Shown here one piece after another: positions 1-8,075 of a stretch of DNA of 64,000 bases (the first letter of the stretch is position 1; each line of letters starts with the position of its first letter). The stretch covers positions 1 to 64,000 of the forward strand of contig NZ_JASGBH010000004.1 in the NCBI RefSeq assembly GCF_030053395.1, written 5' to 3'. The DNA is from Limnohabitans lacus (lineage in GTDB: Bacteria > Pseudomonadota > Gammaproteobacteria > Burkholderiales > Burkholderiaceae_C). The position numbers were made by a program, and so were the translations under genes. The notes below the pieces were generated by a model. That model was not told the origin of the DNA. It saw nothing but the letters and a program-made list of their open reading frames with translations, and did not search any database.

Positions 1-116
1 CTATAGGCTCAAGGAGGCGGCGGCGCGCTTGGTCATCCAAGCTGACGCGTCATAATCTGAGGGCGCTGCCTGGGGGAATTTGGGGTGGCCACGGGTGGGG
101 GAATTTGGACTGACCA
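1..116 (+). mobile_element. End of an IS21-family-like insertion sequence (partial)
   Basis: Two 21-bp direct repeats with three differences lie at 71-91 and 96-116 (both start TGGGGGAATTTGG and end CCA), 25 bp apart. Repeated copies of this kind near the ends are typical of IS21-type elements in Burkholderiales. An open frame runs in from the window edge and stops at 53-55; its last residues (YRLKEAAARLVIQADAS) could be the C-terminus of an IstB-like helper ATPase, but only 17 residues are visible. The rest of the element would lie left of the window. Seen: the repeats and the incoming frame. Inferred: the family. Confidence 0.42.
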
Positions 117-152
117 TCAGGGGTATGGAAACCGAGTTGGCCAAGACAAAAC

Positions 153-1214
153 TCATGCCCGGCCTTCTGCAATCCACTCAGCCAAGTCAACACCATCACC
201 AATAAATTTATCTGAAGGTGCCAGAATGACTGCTTGTAGCGTTTCTGCGGTAAGCACCTTGATCTTCACAGAGACACGCTCGAAGGCACCATTGACCCAT
301 GCAGGAACACACTCAATAGCCGGGAGTTTCAGATCACGCAGAGTCTTGTTCGCCTGCCTGCCATAGCTGTATTTGTAGCGGTTGGCCTTAATGCATGTTG
401 CGTAAAAGAGCATGACATCAACAGACATCTTCGTTTTAGGGCGAAGGTAAAAAAGGTCTCTTCCACTGTAAAAAGGTTCAACTTGCAGGAAGGTTTCAAG
501 AACAGAACCTCCCCCAGCTACCGATAAAACACCGCCCTCAGTAGGCTCCATTTCTGAGAGTTTTTGGACCTTAGCGCTCACACCGTTATTTTGCGATGTT
601 CTGGCCACAAAGTTGATGCCATGCGGATTGACATCCATAGCATTGAGTTCCAGATTCGTCCCGTAATTGACCTCGAACAACTCACACAGGCTCACAGTAG
701 ATGTGCCAGCTTTGAGGTGACGCCGTTGAATTGCCTTAACCGGAAAATTCGGAAGACCCCCAAAAGTTGAATCGAAATCAATTGGATTTTTAACCCAATC
801 AGGCGGGGTGTTTGGCAGCTCTATGGATTTAAGGCGCTCCCCTTTTGGTTTGCGTCCATAAGAAAATTTGCCTCGATTGAGCGTTATCGCTTTGGCGTAG
901 AAAATCTTTTCCGCCAGAGACATTTCCCGCTTGGGTAGGAGAACGCAAACATTACTGTTGGCAACAAACTCAAAGGTGGAAACATAGGCATACGTGTGAC
1001 TACCTTCACCATCCGTCGATACAAAGAGCGTATAGATCGGATGCCTGTGTTCGCTGGGCACCGAACTGCGCTCAACCCATCCAGCCAGTGTTCTTTGCTG
1101 GGTTTTTGCTGGTCTCAAATAAGCAATGCTGGATTTGGTTTTGGTATTGGATACCGTGACGCGACTGCTGACCAATCCCGCTTTGATCAAGAATAGATCA
1201 TCAAGCCTTGTCAT
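153..1214 (-). CDS. BcgI-like specificity (S) subunit of a restriction-modification system
   Basis: 353-residue DNA-recognition subunit, expected to direct the fused nuclease/methylase encoded just upstream. It is built from two similar halves: a conserved block (YAxxI..NR.K.SYGR....L..L.LP) occurs at about residues 98-134 and again at 262-298, each after a variable target-recognition stretch. This is the layout of S subunits that read bipartite sites. Length and separate-gene layout match BcgI B (about 340 residues) better than classical HsdS. The ATG at 1214 overlaps the methylase stop (1201-1203), which favours translational coupling over the longer upstream frame. The recognition sequence cannot be read from the protein. 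Last gene before the IS remnant. Confidence 0.72.
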   Translation of the reverse strand: MTRLDDLFLIKAGLVSSRVTVSNTKTKSSIAYLRPAKTQQRTLAGWVERSSVPSEHRHPIYTLFVSTDGEGSHTYAYVSTFEFVANSNVCVLLPKREMSLAEKIFYAKAITLNRGKFSYGRKPKGERLKSIELPNTPPDWVKNPIDFDSTFGGLPNFPVKAIQRRHLKAGTSTVSLCELFEVNYGTNLELNAMDVNPHGINFVARTSQNNGVSAKVQKLSEMEPTEGGVLSVAGGGSVLETFLQVEPFYSGRDLFYLRPKTKMSVDVMLFYATCIKANRYKYSYGRQANKTLRDLKLPAIECVPAWVNGAFERVSVKIKVLTAETLQAVILAPSDKFIGDGVDLAEWIAEGRA

Positions 1215-3117
1215 GGAGTGCCTCAGAACTTCCCGGACTTTGAATTTCAAGCATGAGGTTGTAGAGGGCAAAACGCATCACATCACGTTCAAAATCTGCT
1301 TGCGTTATGGTGCTGTAATCTGTTTCCAGATAGGCTTCGCACAACCATTCGTCCTCAGCTGTAACCGAGTGCAAAAGACTGGAGCCCGTGACAACGGTTC
1401 TGTTGAGGAAAGCATCTAGCCATTGCTCTCGAATTGCCTGCCATCTTCCCGCGCTGTCCTCACGCCTGCGTTTGGATTTAACAAAGCCATCTTCGCGCCA
1501 GTAGCCAAACCAAGTTTTTTTCTTTGGGTCGTGTGCAACATGTGCGCGAAACACCAATGCACACGTGTTTGCGCCTTTGTCGTTGAAGAGTTGATTTGGC
1601 AACGACATAGAGGCTTCAAGTGAGTGAAGCTTTAAAAGATTTTGTTTGACCGCCAGCCCCTGACCACTGTCATACATGGCACAGCTCATAGGCACAATCG
1701 CAATCGCTATGCCATTGGGCTCCAAACATCCAAGGGCCTGCCCGACAAACTGCAACTCATCTATGCCACTGCCATCGTTGAATGGGGGGTTAAGCAACGC
1801 AACAGTGGGCCTGAATGGTTTAACAAGATTCGTGGACTTGAAGCAGTCCTCATGGAAAATATTGGATTTCCCATCCCCATGAATAATCATGTTGGAGACG
1901 GCGAGGTTAAAAATGTGTGGTTGGTACTCCACACCCACCAATTGCTGCTTTTTGATACGATCAATTTTGTCTTTATCGCCATTGGCGGCTGCCACCATCT
2001 TGCCCATGGCCGCCACCAAAAATCCACCCGTACCGCAGCAATTGTCCAGTACAACAGAGTCTTTACCGACGCCCGCCAAGTCGCACATCAGCTGGGTAAT
2101 GTGAGCCGGTGTCAACACAATACCAAGGCTGCCGTCATCGTTGGCGTACTTGAGAAACTCTACATAACAGCGACTGACGATGTCATGGTACTCATTGCCC
2201 TTGACGAATGCGTAAACATGCTCTTCAACTTCTTGCACCAACTCTTTGAAATAACCATCACGAATCAAAGCTGGACTGCGACGAATAGAAGAAAATTCGT
2301 CACGCAGACCGGCAAATTTGTCCATCGATTTCGATGCGGCTTTCTCTAAAATTTTGGACAGTTGCTGGATCATCGTATCCAACACGTCTTCAGAATTGGC
2401 GTGAAGCCGGTAGGACCTTCTGAAAGTGGCATCCTCCAAGGCTAACAAGATGCCGCTGAACAGGATGGCTCTTTGTTTTTCTGGAATGCGTTTGCCGTGC
2501 AGCTGTTTATTGAGTCCACCCACGTATTCAAGCAAAGCGGAATAGTCAACCCTGAACCGCTGATTTTTAAGCTGTTCGAGGTAAGTCGGGAATGCCTGCA
2601 GACCGCACCCCTTAAGAATTTCTTTGTGATCCTTTTCACCTCGTAGCTTGACGTAGTGGGAGACCGTGAGCTCTTCCTGAGTTTGCCCGCTGACCCCGAT
2701 ATACAACACGTCAAATGCTTTGGAAATACAGTCGGCATACAGTCGAGCGCCATCAACGGCGTAGTCCGCATACCGATCCAGACTGTCACTGACATGCTTT
2801 GTGATGTCCGCCTTGCATTCGATAACGACCACAACATCTTCTTGACTTTCGTCTCTGATGATGTAGTCGGGATAGCCAGGACCCGTTCCACCGCTGCGTT
2901 TACTTGCAGCAGTTAAGAGTTTTTGGATCTGGGGTTTGGCTGACTTTTTAGGCTCGACAATGATCGCTTGACCCCCATCGTAATAGCCCAGCCTGTTCAT
3001 GGCTTTAAAAACAAGTTGCTCTGTCAGCCCTTCATTTTTCGATTGACCAGATCGACGCGGTTTTGACTTTGGACCTACCACTTTGTGCTTTCTTTGAGTG
3101 TGTATTTCGACTTGCAT
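1201..3117 (-). CDS. BcgI-like fused restriction nuclease / N6-adenine methyltransferase
   Basis: 638-residue bifunctional R-M protein. The N-terminal nuclease domain has a PD-(D/E)XK core: D84 in GYPDYII, then E100 and K102 in VIECKAD. The C-terminal gamma-type adenine methylase has motif I DNCCGTGG at 358-365 and catalytic NPPF at 443-446. With the separate S subunit it should cut and methylate DNA using the same bipartite site. Length is almost that of BcgI A (637 residues); type I HsdM lacks the nuclease, so a type IIB-like system is the best reading. The ATG at 3117 was chosen over an upstream TTG at 3138. It serves as host defence or as an addiction module for the element. Confidence 0.78.
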   Translation of the reverse strand: MQVEIHTQRKHKVVGPKSKPRRSGQSKNEGLTEQLVFKAMNRLGYYDGGQAIIVEPKKSAKPQIQKLLTAASKRSGGTGPGYPDYIIRDESQEDVVVVIECKADITKHVSDSLDRYADYAVDGARLYADCISKAFDVLYIGVSGQTQEELTVSHYVKLRGEKDHKEILKGCGLQAFPTYLEQLKNQRFRVDYSALLEYVGGLNKQLHGKRIPEKQRAILFSGILLALEDATFRRSYRLHANSEDVLDTMIQQLSKILEKAASKSMDKFAGLRDEFSSIRRSPALIRDGYFKELVQEVEEHVYAFVKGNEYHDIVSRCYVEFLKYANDDGSLGIVLTPAHITQLMCDLAGVGKDSVVLDNCCGTGGFLVAAMGKMVAAANGDKDKIDRIKKQQLVGVEYQPHIFNLAVSNMIIHGDGKSNIFHEDCFKSTNLVKPFRPTVALLNPPFNDGSGIDELQFVGQALGCLEPNGIAIAIVPMSCAMYDSGQGLAVKQNLLKLHSLEASMSLPNQLFNDKGANTCALVFRAHVAHDPKKKTWFGYWREDGFVKSKRRREDSAGRWQAIREQWLDAFLNRTVVTGSSLLHSVTAEDEWLCEAYLETDYSTITQADFERDVMRFALYNLMLEIQSPGSSEALHDKA

Positions 3118-3246
3118 CGCAAGCCCAGTACAGATCAAGTGACCATTTTTGCACCTGCGAGATTATCGGGTATACCACCTCTTTCTGACTGACTTTGAAA
3201 AAAATAACGACAAAATACGCCACACCACGGGAAACTACCTGGCTCG

Positions 3247-3319
3247 TTATTTAACCAGGAATCGGATCAGACTAAACATTGCCGTCAGCCTTCGTGGGCA
3301 ACTCCGGCATTTCGACAAC
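3247..3319 (-). pseudogene. Duplicated fragment of the DUF1173/SGNH gene junction
   Basis: On the minus strand this stretch encodes VVEMPELPTKADGNV-stop overlapping MFSLIRFLVK-stop. The intact junction at 3867-3900 encodes EMPELPKKADSNA-stop overlapping MLSPIRF. It is therefore a decayed second copy of the end of the DUF1173 gene and the start of the SGNH gene, lying just downstream of the intact SGNH stop codon. It points to a tandem duplication followed by deletion. No function is expected. Confidence 0.6.
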
Positions 3320-3337
3320 AATGCGCAGCGCCGCAGA

Positions 3338-3874
3338 TCACTGTTTGAAAACAAGGCTGGCAATCCGCTGGTAACCGGCCTTAGAAAAATGCACGCTGTC
3401 AGCGTGCAGCTGCTCCACTGGCCGCTCGTAAACCACATCACCGTGCATCATGGCCACGGCTTGAACTTGCGCTCGAGCCGGAAACTGGGGACCAGGCGCA
3501 ATCCAGATTACGCGCTTGGCGTGCGCCACCGACTTTCTGGCACGGGCAAGGTACTGGTATGTCATTGGGTCTGGTAATTTTCCATCGTTTGAGCCAAGAG
3601 AGATCAGTACCACCTCAAACGCAGAGGCGATAGGCTCAACAGTTGCCGAGAACTGTCGCACCCATTGCTTGGTACTGATTCCATTGAGTGCGGCCACCAT
3701 GCATCTTGCCTGTTGTGCGGTCCCGACTGCGATCGAATCTCCCAAGATCAAACAATTGGGACCAGCATCGACTTTTGAGTGATCCGCGCCTTGCGCAAAG
3801 ACTAAAGACGAACACAGGGCTGTCAGACCGGCAACCACAGTGGCCGTACTCCGAAAACGGATCGGGCTAAGCAT
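3338..3874 (-). CDS. Secreted SGNH/GDSL-like hydrolase of the mobilization region
   Basis: 178 residues with an N-terminal signal-like segment (MLSPIRFRSTATVVAGLTAL... ending near LVFAQG), so export to the periplasm is likely. SGNH features: GDS with Ser47 in LILGDSIAVG, a GSND block at 94-97, and a C-terminal DSVHF with Asp159 and His162. SGNH enzymes hydrolyse esters, often on lipids, polysaccharide or peptidoglycan; the substrate here is unknown. The ATG at 3874 overlaps the stop of the DUF1173 gene, so the two are probably co-translated. In this context it could help modify the cell wall during DNA transfer, but that is inference. Confidence 0.65.
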   Translation of the reverse strand: MLSPIRFRSTATVVAGLTALCSSLVFAQGADHSKVDAGPNCLILGDSIAVGTAQQARCMVAALNGISTKQWVRQFSATVEPIASAFEVVLISLGSNDGKLPDPMTYQYLARARKSVAHAKRVIWIAPGPQFPARAQVQAVAMMHGDVVYERPVEQLHADSVHFSKAGYQRIASLVFKQ

Positions 3875-5090
3875 TGCTGTCAGCCTTTTTCGGCAACTCA
3901 GGCATCTCTTGTTCTCCCGCCCGCCAAAACCACAACGGCATATCGTCCGAACCGATCTGTTTGACCAGCTCATCTTGGTCTTCCTCTGTGCCTCCTGGTG
4001 GCAAAACGCACAGCGCTGTAGCAACGCTTGTGTCGGTGAGCACCGCATTGGCCATGTGCGCACTGATGGGCAAATTGAACCTCAGACATTTCCAAAATAC
4101 GCGCTTTTGTTCCGTCAGGCGGTCGATCAGGCTTTTCTCGTAAATCGACTCAAAGGGTATCCAGTTCTGCGTCACATTCATGGCTGCCACCTCGTTGAGC
4201 AATGGCATACCTGCCGAGTCAACCGTGAACGTTCCAATCAAGATCAAGTGGCTGTCCGTCAGGTTTTGATCCCACATGGAAAGTGCCGTTTTGAAGTGCT
4301 TGATCATGCGTTTGTACAAGTCTTCATTGACCCTGAATGGGCAATCCATGGCCCCTTTGAAGACCGCCTGATACCCAAATTGAGCAGGACGCAGCTCGTA
4401 CAGCTCGCCGACCACCAGACCTAGGCGCGTGGTTGTGCCCGAACTGCTAGCCAGTTGAGCCAGTCGAAGCATCCGGCGACTGCGAATATCCGCCTCTCTC
4501 GCTGGGTCATGGGGCTCTGGCACATACAACATGTCGCCCAAGGGCTGTGACTTGGCCACTTTGCCGGTCGCGGCCTGGTTGATGTATTTGTACATCGTGC
4601 CGTAGGTCCGTTTGCCCTGCATGGCCGGGTACCACTTATCCAATCCAGCCGTGTGCCAAAGGTAGTGCAAAAGACCTCTGAGCGTCAGTTTGGTCCCATC
4701 ACTTTTGACGCTGTCGGCCGGCGTGTCTTTAGGTGTGGGGAGCGTGCGACCGCTGATTTTTGACAGGGCGAAATCCAGTTTCAGTTCCACCGTGTCTGTC
4801 AGGGCGTCCTCCAAGATTGCGTGGCCCTGCACTTGCGCCAAGCCACTCAAACCCGGTGGCGGCTCGTAGTGGTCGCAATCACTGGCATGTTTTGAACCAG
4901 CTTTGGGCATTCTACGTAATTCGTAGATTGCACGGCTGGCGATTTTGGCCACGTACAGCTCAACCGGCGAGATCCGGTTGCATCCACACAGTGGCCTTGT
5001 CCCATTGGCATACGCATGCGCGAGAATTTGCTGAAAATCTTCGTCCCCTGGGTAAAACTCCCTGGAGCCAATCCGATAAACGCGCTTCAT
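3867..5090 (-). CDS. DUF1173-like conserved plasmid/ICE protein
   Basis: 407 residues. The N-terminus (GSREFYPGDEDFQQILAHAY, then a RPLCGC block and a DCDHYEPP block) resembles DUF1173 proteins, which are found on plasmids and integrative elements and have no established function. Cysteine and histidine residues in RPLCGC and HASDCDHYE could bind metal. There is no signal peptide or membrane segment. It is flanked by trbM and the SGNH gene in a tightly packed minus-strand operon. The family call is from memory of the N-terminal pattern. Confidence 0.6.
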   Translation of the reverse strand: MKRVYRIGSREFYPGDEDFQQILAHAYANGTRPLCGCNRISPVELYVAKIASRAIYELRRMPKAGSKHASDCDHYEPPPGLSGLAQVQGHAILEDALTDTVELKLDFALSKISGRTLPTPKDTPADSVKSDGTKLTLRGLLHYLWHTAGLDKWYPAMQGKRTYGTMYKYINQAATGKVAKSQPLGDMLYVPEPHDPAREADIRSRRMLRLAQLASSSGTTTRLGLVVGELYELRPAQFGYQAVFKGAMDCPFRVNEDLYKRMIKHFKTALSMWDQNLTDSHLILIGTFTVDSAGMPLLNEVAAMNVTQNWIPFESIYEKSLIDRLTEQKRVFWKCLRFNLPISAHMANAVLTDTSVATALCVLPPGGTEEDQDELVKQIGSDDMPLWFWRAGEQEMPELPKKADSNA

Positions 5091-5116
5091 GGAGCCCCCT
5101 TGAATGAAGTGATCGA

Positions 5117-5686
5117 TCAGTTGCTTTGTTGCGCAGCGGCCGCAGCAGCTGCTGCTTTGGCCAACATGTCGTTGTGTGCCTGTAAGGCTTGCGGGTAGTC
5201 TTGAGCCTCAACCCAATGGCCGCCTTGCATGGGGGTGCCCACGTACACGGGTGCGACTGCTTGTTGCAAGCCATTTCCGTAATAAGCCACGCAATACGTT
5301 GGCATGACATTCCCGATATAGGACTCGCCATCACCCATGCTCGTGAAATTGGCCTGATTGATGTTGGCAGCATCGCAGCGCCCTGCCCCATGGATGATGG
5401 AGTTTTTGTAAGCAGTCATGTGGGGCTGCGAAACGATCGGGCACATGTTCAGGAAATTCAGACGACCGCGCAGCGTGTCACCAAATCGCCTGAAACTGAT
5501 AGAAAAATACCTTCTAATCGACGGCAAGCATTCTGACGGGCGGGCGCTTGCAGCCAAGCACAACAATGCCTCGCAGGCGAGTTTTGCGTCCCCATCCAGT
5601 TGCCCTTGTGCCTGTGCAGGCGCCGCGGCTAAGTGAGCCAGCAAAGCCGCCGCCAACCCCATGCGAAGAATTGGTTTGTGTTTCAT
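5117..5686 (-). CDS. trbM: TrbM/KikA-family conjugal transfer protein
   Basis: 189 residues. The cleavable signal peptide runs from the ATG at 5686 to about APAQAQG. The mature part carries the family block LACEALLCLAASARPSEC followed by RRYFSI. TrbM proteins are periplasmic accessory proteins of IncP-like transfer systems; their exact activity is not settled. The C-terminus has a run of ten alanines broken by one lysine (KAAAAAAAA) ahead of QQSN, perhaps a spacer. The short start was chosen because the longer frame overlaps the upstream gene and would bury the signal peptide. It sits between the Stb-type genes and the DUF1173 gene. Confidence 0.75.
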   Translation of the reverse strand: MKHKPILRMGLAAALLAHLAAAPAQAQGQLDGDAKLACEALLCLAASARPSECLPSIRRYFSISFRRFGDTLRGRLNFLNMCPIVSQPHMTAYKNSIIHGAGRCDAANINQANFTSMGDGESYIGNVMPTYCVAYYGNGLQQAVAPVYVGTPMQGGHWVEAQDYPQALQAHNDMLAKAAAAAAAAQQSN

Positions 5687-5708
5687 ACGATGTAACCTTT
5701 CATGATTT

Positions 5709-6290
5709 TCAAGCCATATGGGCCAGTAAGGCGCCCACAAATGCCGCAATAAAGGACGTAGCACCAATTCCCCCCAACCTGAGCAACCAATCCCGATTGA
5801 GCTTGTCAAACAACTGGTTAAACGCCAAGGTATCGGCCACAGCTCGTTTGGCCTGCAAAGTCACCATGGTGTTGGTTTCGCGCGAGAGTTGTTCAATGTA
5901 GGCCTGCGCAAAGGAGCCCAACCGTTTGGCCGACTGTTCGGACAAATTGACATCGGCCAATTCGCTCATCTTGAGATCCAAGGTGTTTCGCCAGCGTACA
6001 AAATCGTTGGCACTCAACGCTTGCCCAAGGGCTTGAACTTGTCCTGCCACCTGCTTGACCTGGTCAGACAAATCAACGACATCGCCCAAGATTTCGGCGA
6101 TCAATTCATCGCGTTGACTTTGTGTCAAGGTTGATTTGCTTGGGATGGCCGGTGCAGTCGTTTGCGATCCCAGCGCCCGCGCCGCAGATGCCGCGTAAGC
6201 ATCGCCACGAGCATCCACGCCCCCTGCCTCAGGGTAGCCACTGCCCGAGTCATCCTCACCCTGTTCATGCCCCCTTACCCAGCCTGGCAT
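5709..6290 (-). CDS. StbC-position protein with C-terminal membrane anchor
   Basis: 193 residues. The N-terminal 50 residues are Gly/Ala-rich and probably disordered. The middle is helical (about 60-165), with heptad-like patterns around DLSDQVKQVAGQVQALGQAL. A single hydrophobic segment near the C-terminus (GATSFIAAFVGALLAHMA) would anchor it in the inner membrane. It follows and overlaps the stbB-like gene by 16 nt, the place occupied by stbC in R388-type stability operons. That position is the basis of the call; sequence similarity was not tested. It may link the partner ATPase to the membrane. Confidence 0.5.
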   Translation of the reverse strand: MPGWVRGHEQGEDDSGSGYPEAGGVDARGDAYAASAARALGSQTTAPAIPSKSTLTQSQRDELIAEILGDVVDLSDQVKQVAGQVQALGQALSANDFVRWRNTLDLKMSELADVNLSEQSAKRLGSFAQAYIEQLSRETNTMVTLQAKRAVADTLAFNQLFDKLNRDWLLRLGGIGATSFIAAFVGALLAHMA

Positions 6291-6985
6291 GACAGCATCA
6301 CTCGCTCAAACACGGCATCCAAATTCTGATTGACACCCACAGCCAGTCTCCGAACGGACAAGCGCTCGGCCAAGGCCAATTTTTCTGCTGGATCACTGGC
6401 GTTTTTGATGGCAGCTTTGAAATCGGTGGGATCATTGACCACGTCCGACAATGAATCGCCAGAATTCCTGATCAACGCGAAGACATCGTTTTTGTAGATG
6501 ACCGCCTGTGGATCTGTCATGCACAGGTGCATGGCATCCACAAAGTTAAAAATAGGCTCAAACGTGGTTTGCACATCCAGCCCCGGCTCGACCAGGTTGA
6601 ACACCACAAAGATTTTGTGAGCAGGCACGCCCAGATTGGCCAGCTCCACAATGCATTCGGTGGTGTCGCGCTGCTGCTTCAAAGCCGGTACCGCAGGCAC
6701 CAGGTACAAATCAAAGTCCTCGTGGCTTTCATGGTACTGGCGCATGAGCGCCAAGAACTGCTCCACGTTGCTTGCCCCCACATCGACAATGGCATCGTCC
6801 TCGAGCTGGAGATCACGCTGCAGCTTTCCGAAATCGGCACCACGGATCGTGTTGTCGCTGGCACTGTCTGCGTTGATGGTCTCAACAGCAACAATGCCCG
6901 CACCGGGCATACGGGGGCTGAGCAAATGCCTGGCAATGGTGGATTTGCCCACATTGCCAGAGAAGTTCAAAACAGCGATTTTCAT
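6275..6985 (-). CDS. stbB: StbB-like ParA/MinD-superfamily ATPase
   Basis: 236 residues. It begins MKIAVLNFSGNVGKST, a deviant Walker A in which GNVGKST replaces KGGVGKT. VDVGASN follows as a Walker B-like motif, and LVPAVPALKQQRD is a switch-like segment. StbB proteins act with the StbA DNA-binding protein in positioning and transferring plasmid DNA. The order (DNA-binding-like gene, this ATPase, membrane-anchored protein) fits an stbABC operon next to mobilization genes. The start ATG at 6985 follows the upstream stop by 15 nt. Confidence 0.68.
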   Translation of the reverse strand: MKIAVLNFSGNVGKSTIARHLLSPRMPGAGIVAVETINADSASDNTIRGADFGKLQRDLQLEDDAIVDVGASNVEQFLALMRQYHESHEDFDLYLVPAVPALKQQRDTTECIVELANLGVPAHKIFVVFNLVEPGLDVQTTFEPIFNFVDAMHLCMTDPQAVIYKNDVFALIRNSGDSLSDVVNDPTDFKAAIKNASDPAEKLALAERLSVRRLAVGVNQNLDAVFERVMLSCQAG

Positions 6986-7000
6986 GAGAGACCTTTCAGA

Positions 7001-7549
7001 TCAAGTTTTGGCGAACACAGATTTCGGTTTGAAAAATTGGTCAAGATCCGCACGCCGTGCGTCTGGAGCCGATTTGGTACGTGGCGCTTGGGCCCGCGCA
7101 GCATCAATTGCATCCGTTGCAGGCTGTGGCTGCGGTTTGCGCAAATCAGGCGAAGCGCTTGTGACCGTCAACTGATGAGCAGCTGGTAGGGGTGATGGGC
7201 CGCTGAGGCCTGTTTCTGGTTGCGTTTTGCTTGGGTGATCTGGCAAGGCACTGCTTTGCACTTTCGCAGGGCACCACACCGCCTTGCCGTCCATCTGAAT
7301 GAACAGTTGTCTGCGCCACCAGATCCTTGCACGGGACAAACTTTTTCTGAAAGTTCCCATAGACGCGCTCATGCCTGCTTGCTGCATGCGCAGCATGATG
7401 ACCTCGTGCCTCTGGCCAGATTGAACGGCTCGCTCAATTTCAAGCAAACGTTGGCGCACCGCTCCTGCGTAGCTTTGCCGCAAAAGTCCAGATGGGCCGT
7501 CAAATAGGCCATCGAATGGGCTGTCGAAGGAGTCATCTGTCGTATTCAT
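7001..7549 (-). CDS. StbA-position putative DNA-binding protein
   Basis: 182 residues. The N-terminal third has a small helical module: repeated FDSPFDGLFDGPSG, then IMLRMQQAGMSASMGTFRKS followed by LSRARIWW. The core G.....TF+.SL.RAR also appears in the plus-strand protein at 15708-16181. The C-terminal half is Pro/Ala/Lys-rich, low-complexity and probably a flexible tail. Its place ahead of the stbB-like ATPase suggests the centromere-binding partner, but no helix-turn-helix was proven. The ATG overlaps the stop of the upstream transglycosylase gene. Confidence 0.5.
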   Translation of the reverse strand: MNTTDDSFDSPFDGLFDGPSGLLRQSYAGAVRQRLLEIERAVQSGQRHEVIMLRMQQAGMSASMGTFRKSLSRARIWWRRQLFIQMDGKAVWCPAKVQSSALPDHPSKTQPETGLSGPSPLPAAHQLTVTSASPDLRKPQPQPATDAIDAARAQAPRTKSAPDARRADLDQFFKPKSVFAKT

Positions 7550-8064
7550 GGCTCTCCTTGGGTTTGCACATGAATTGATTTTTCAGGCCACCGGCTTACC
7601 GGGGGAACACGGGTTCGAAACACCGACGCGACATAGCCATTTCGAACGCCACGCTCTGGATGCCCGGTGTTGTAAGAGCTGAGTGCGGCCACCAGAGCTT
7701 GCTGCCCGGGACCGTAGGTCTTGGAGGCCTTTTGATAACCTTGCAGCAATACAGCTTGCATGGCTCGCAAATTGAGACAGGGGTCAAAGACGGTTTCCAC
7801 CGTTAATCCAAGCCATGACAAATTGCGCGAGTTGATTTGCCCCAAGCCCATGTCAATCGACAGGCCTGCGGCCACCAGCATCTTGGCTGTGGCCACCGCT
7901 TGCTCGCGGGATGTGGGTTGAGGGGAAAGTCTGTATGGGCCGTTGATGCCGATGGCAAACGGATTGTTGCCACTTTCATGTTTGACCAGACGCAGTGCAG
8001 TGTCAGGATGCACCATGGGCGCACAAGCAAGCGCAAGAGAAAGCATGAGTTCGGGCATCAGCAT
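7546..8064 (-). CDS. VirB1-like lytic transglycosylase
   Basis: 172 residues. A short hydrophobic leader (LMLSLALACAP) precedes an SLT fold. The catalytic Glu lies in LVKHESGNNPFAIGIN, followed by MGLGQINSRNL and, near the C-terminus, LVAALSSYNTGHPERG. These are the ES, GLMQ-like and AYN-like motifs of VirB1 enzymes. It should cut glycan strands in peptidoglycan to let the transfer apparatus through. The ATG at 8064 overlaps the relaxase stop; an ATG two codons later is also possible. It is one of only three type IV secretion components in this window. Confidence 0.75.
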   Translation of the reverse strand: MLMPELMLSLALACAPMVHPDTALRLVKHESGNNPFAIGINGPYRLSPQPTSREQAVATAKMLVAAGLSIDMGLGQINSRNLSWLGLTVETVFDPCLNLRAMQAVLLQGYQKASKTYGPGQQALVAALSSYNTGHPERGVRNGYVASVFRTRVPPVSRWPEKSIHVQTQGEP

Positions 8065-8075
8065 GGCGTGTGCTT

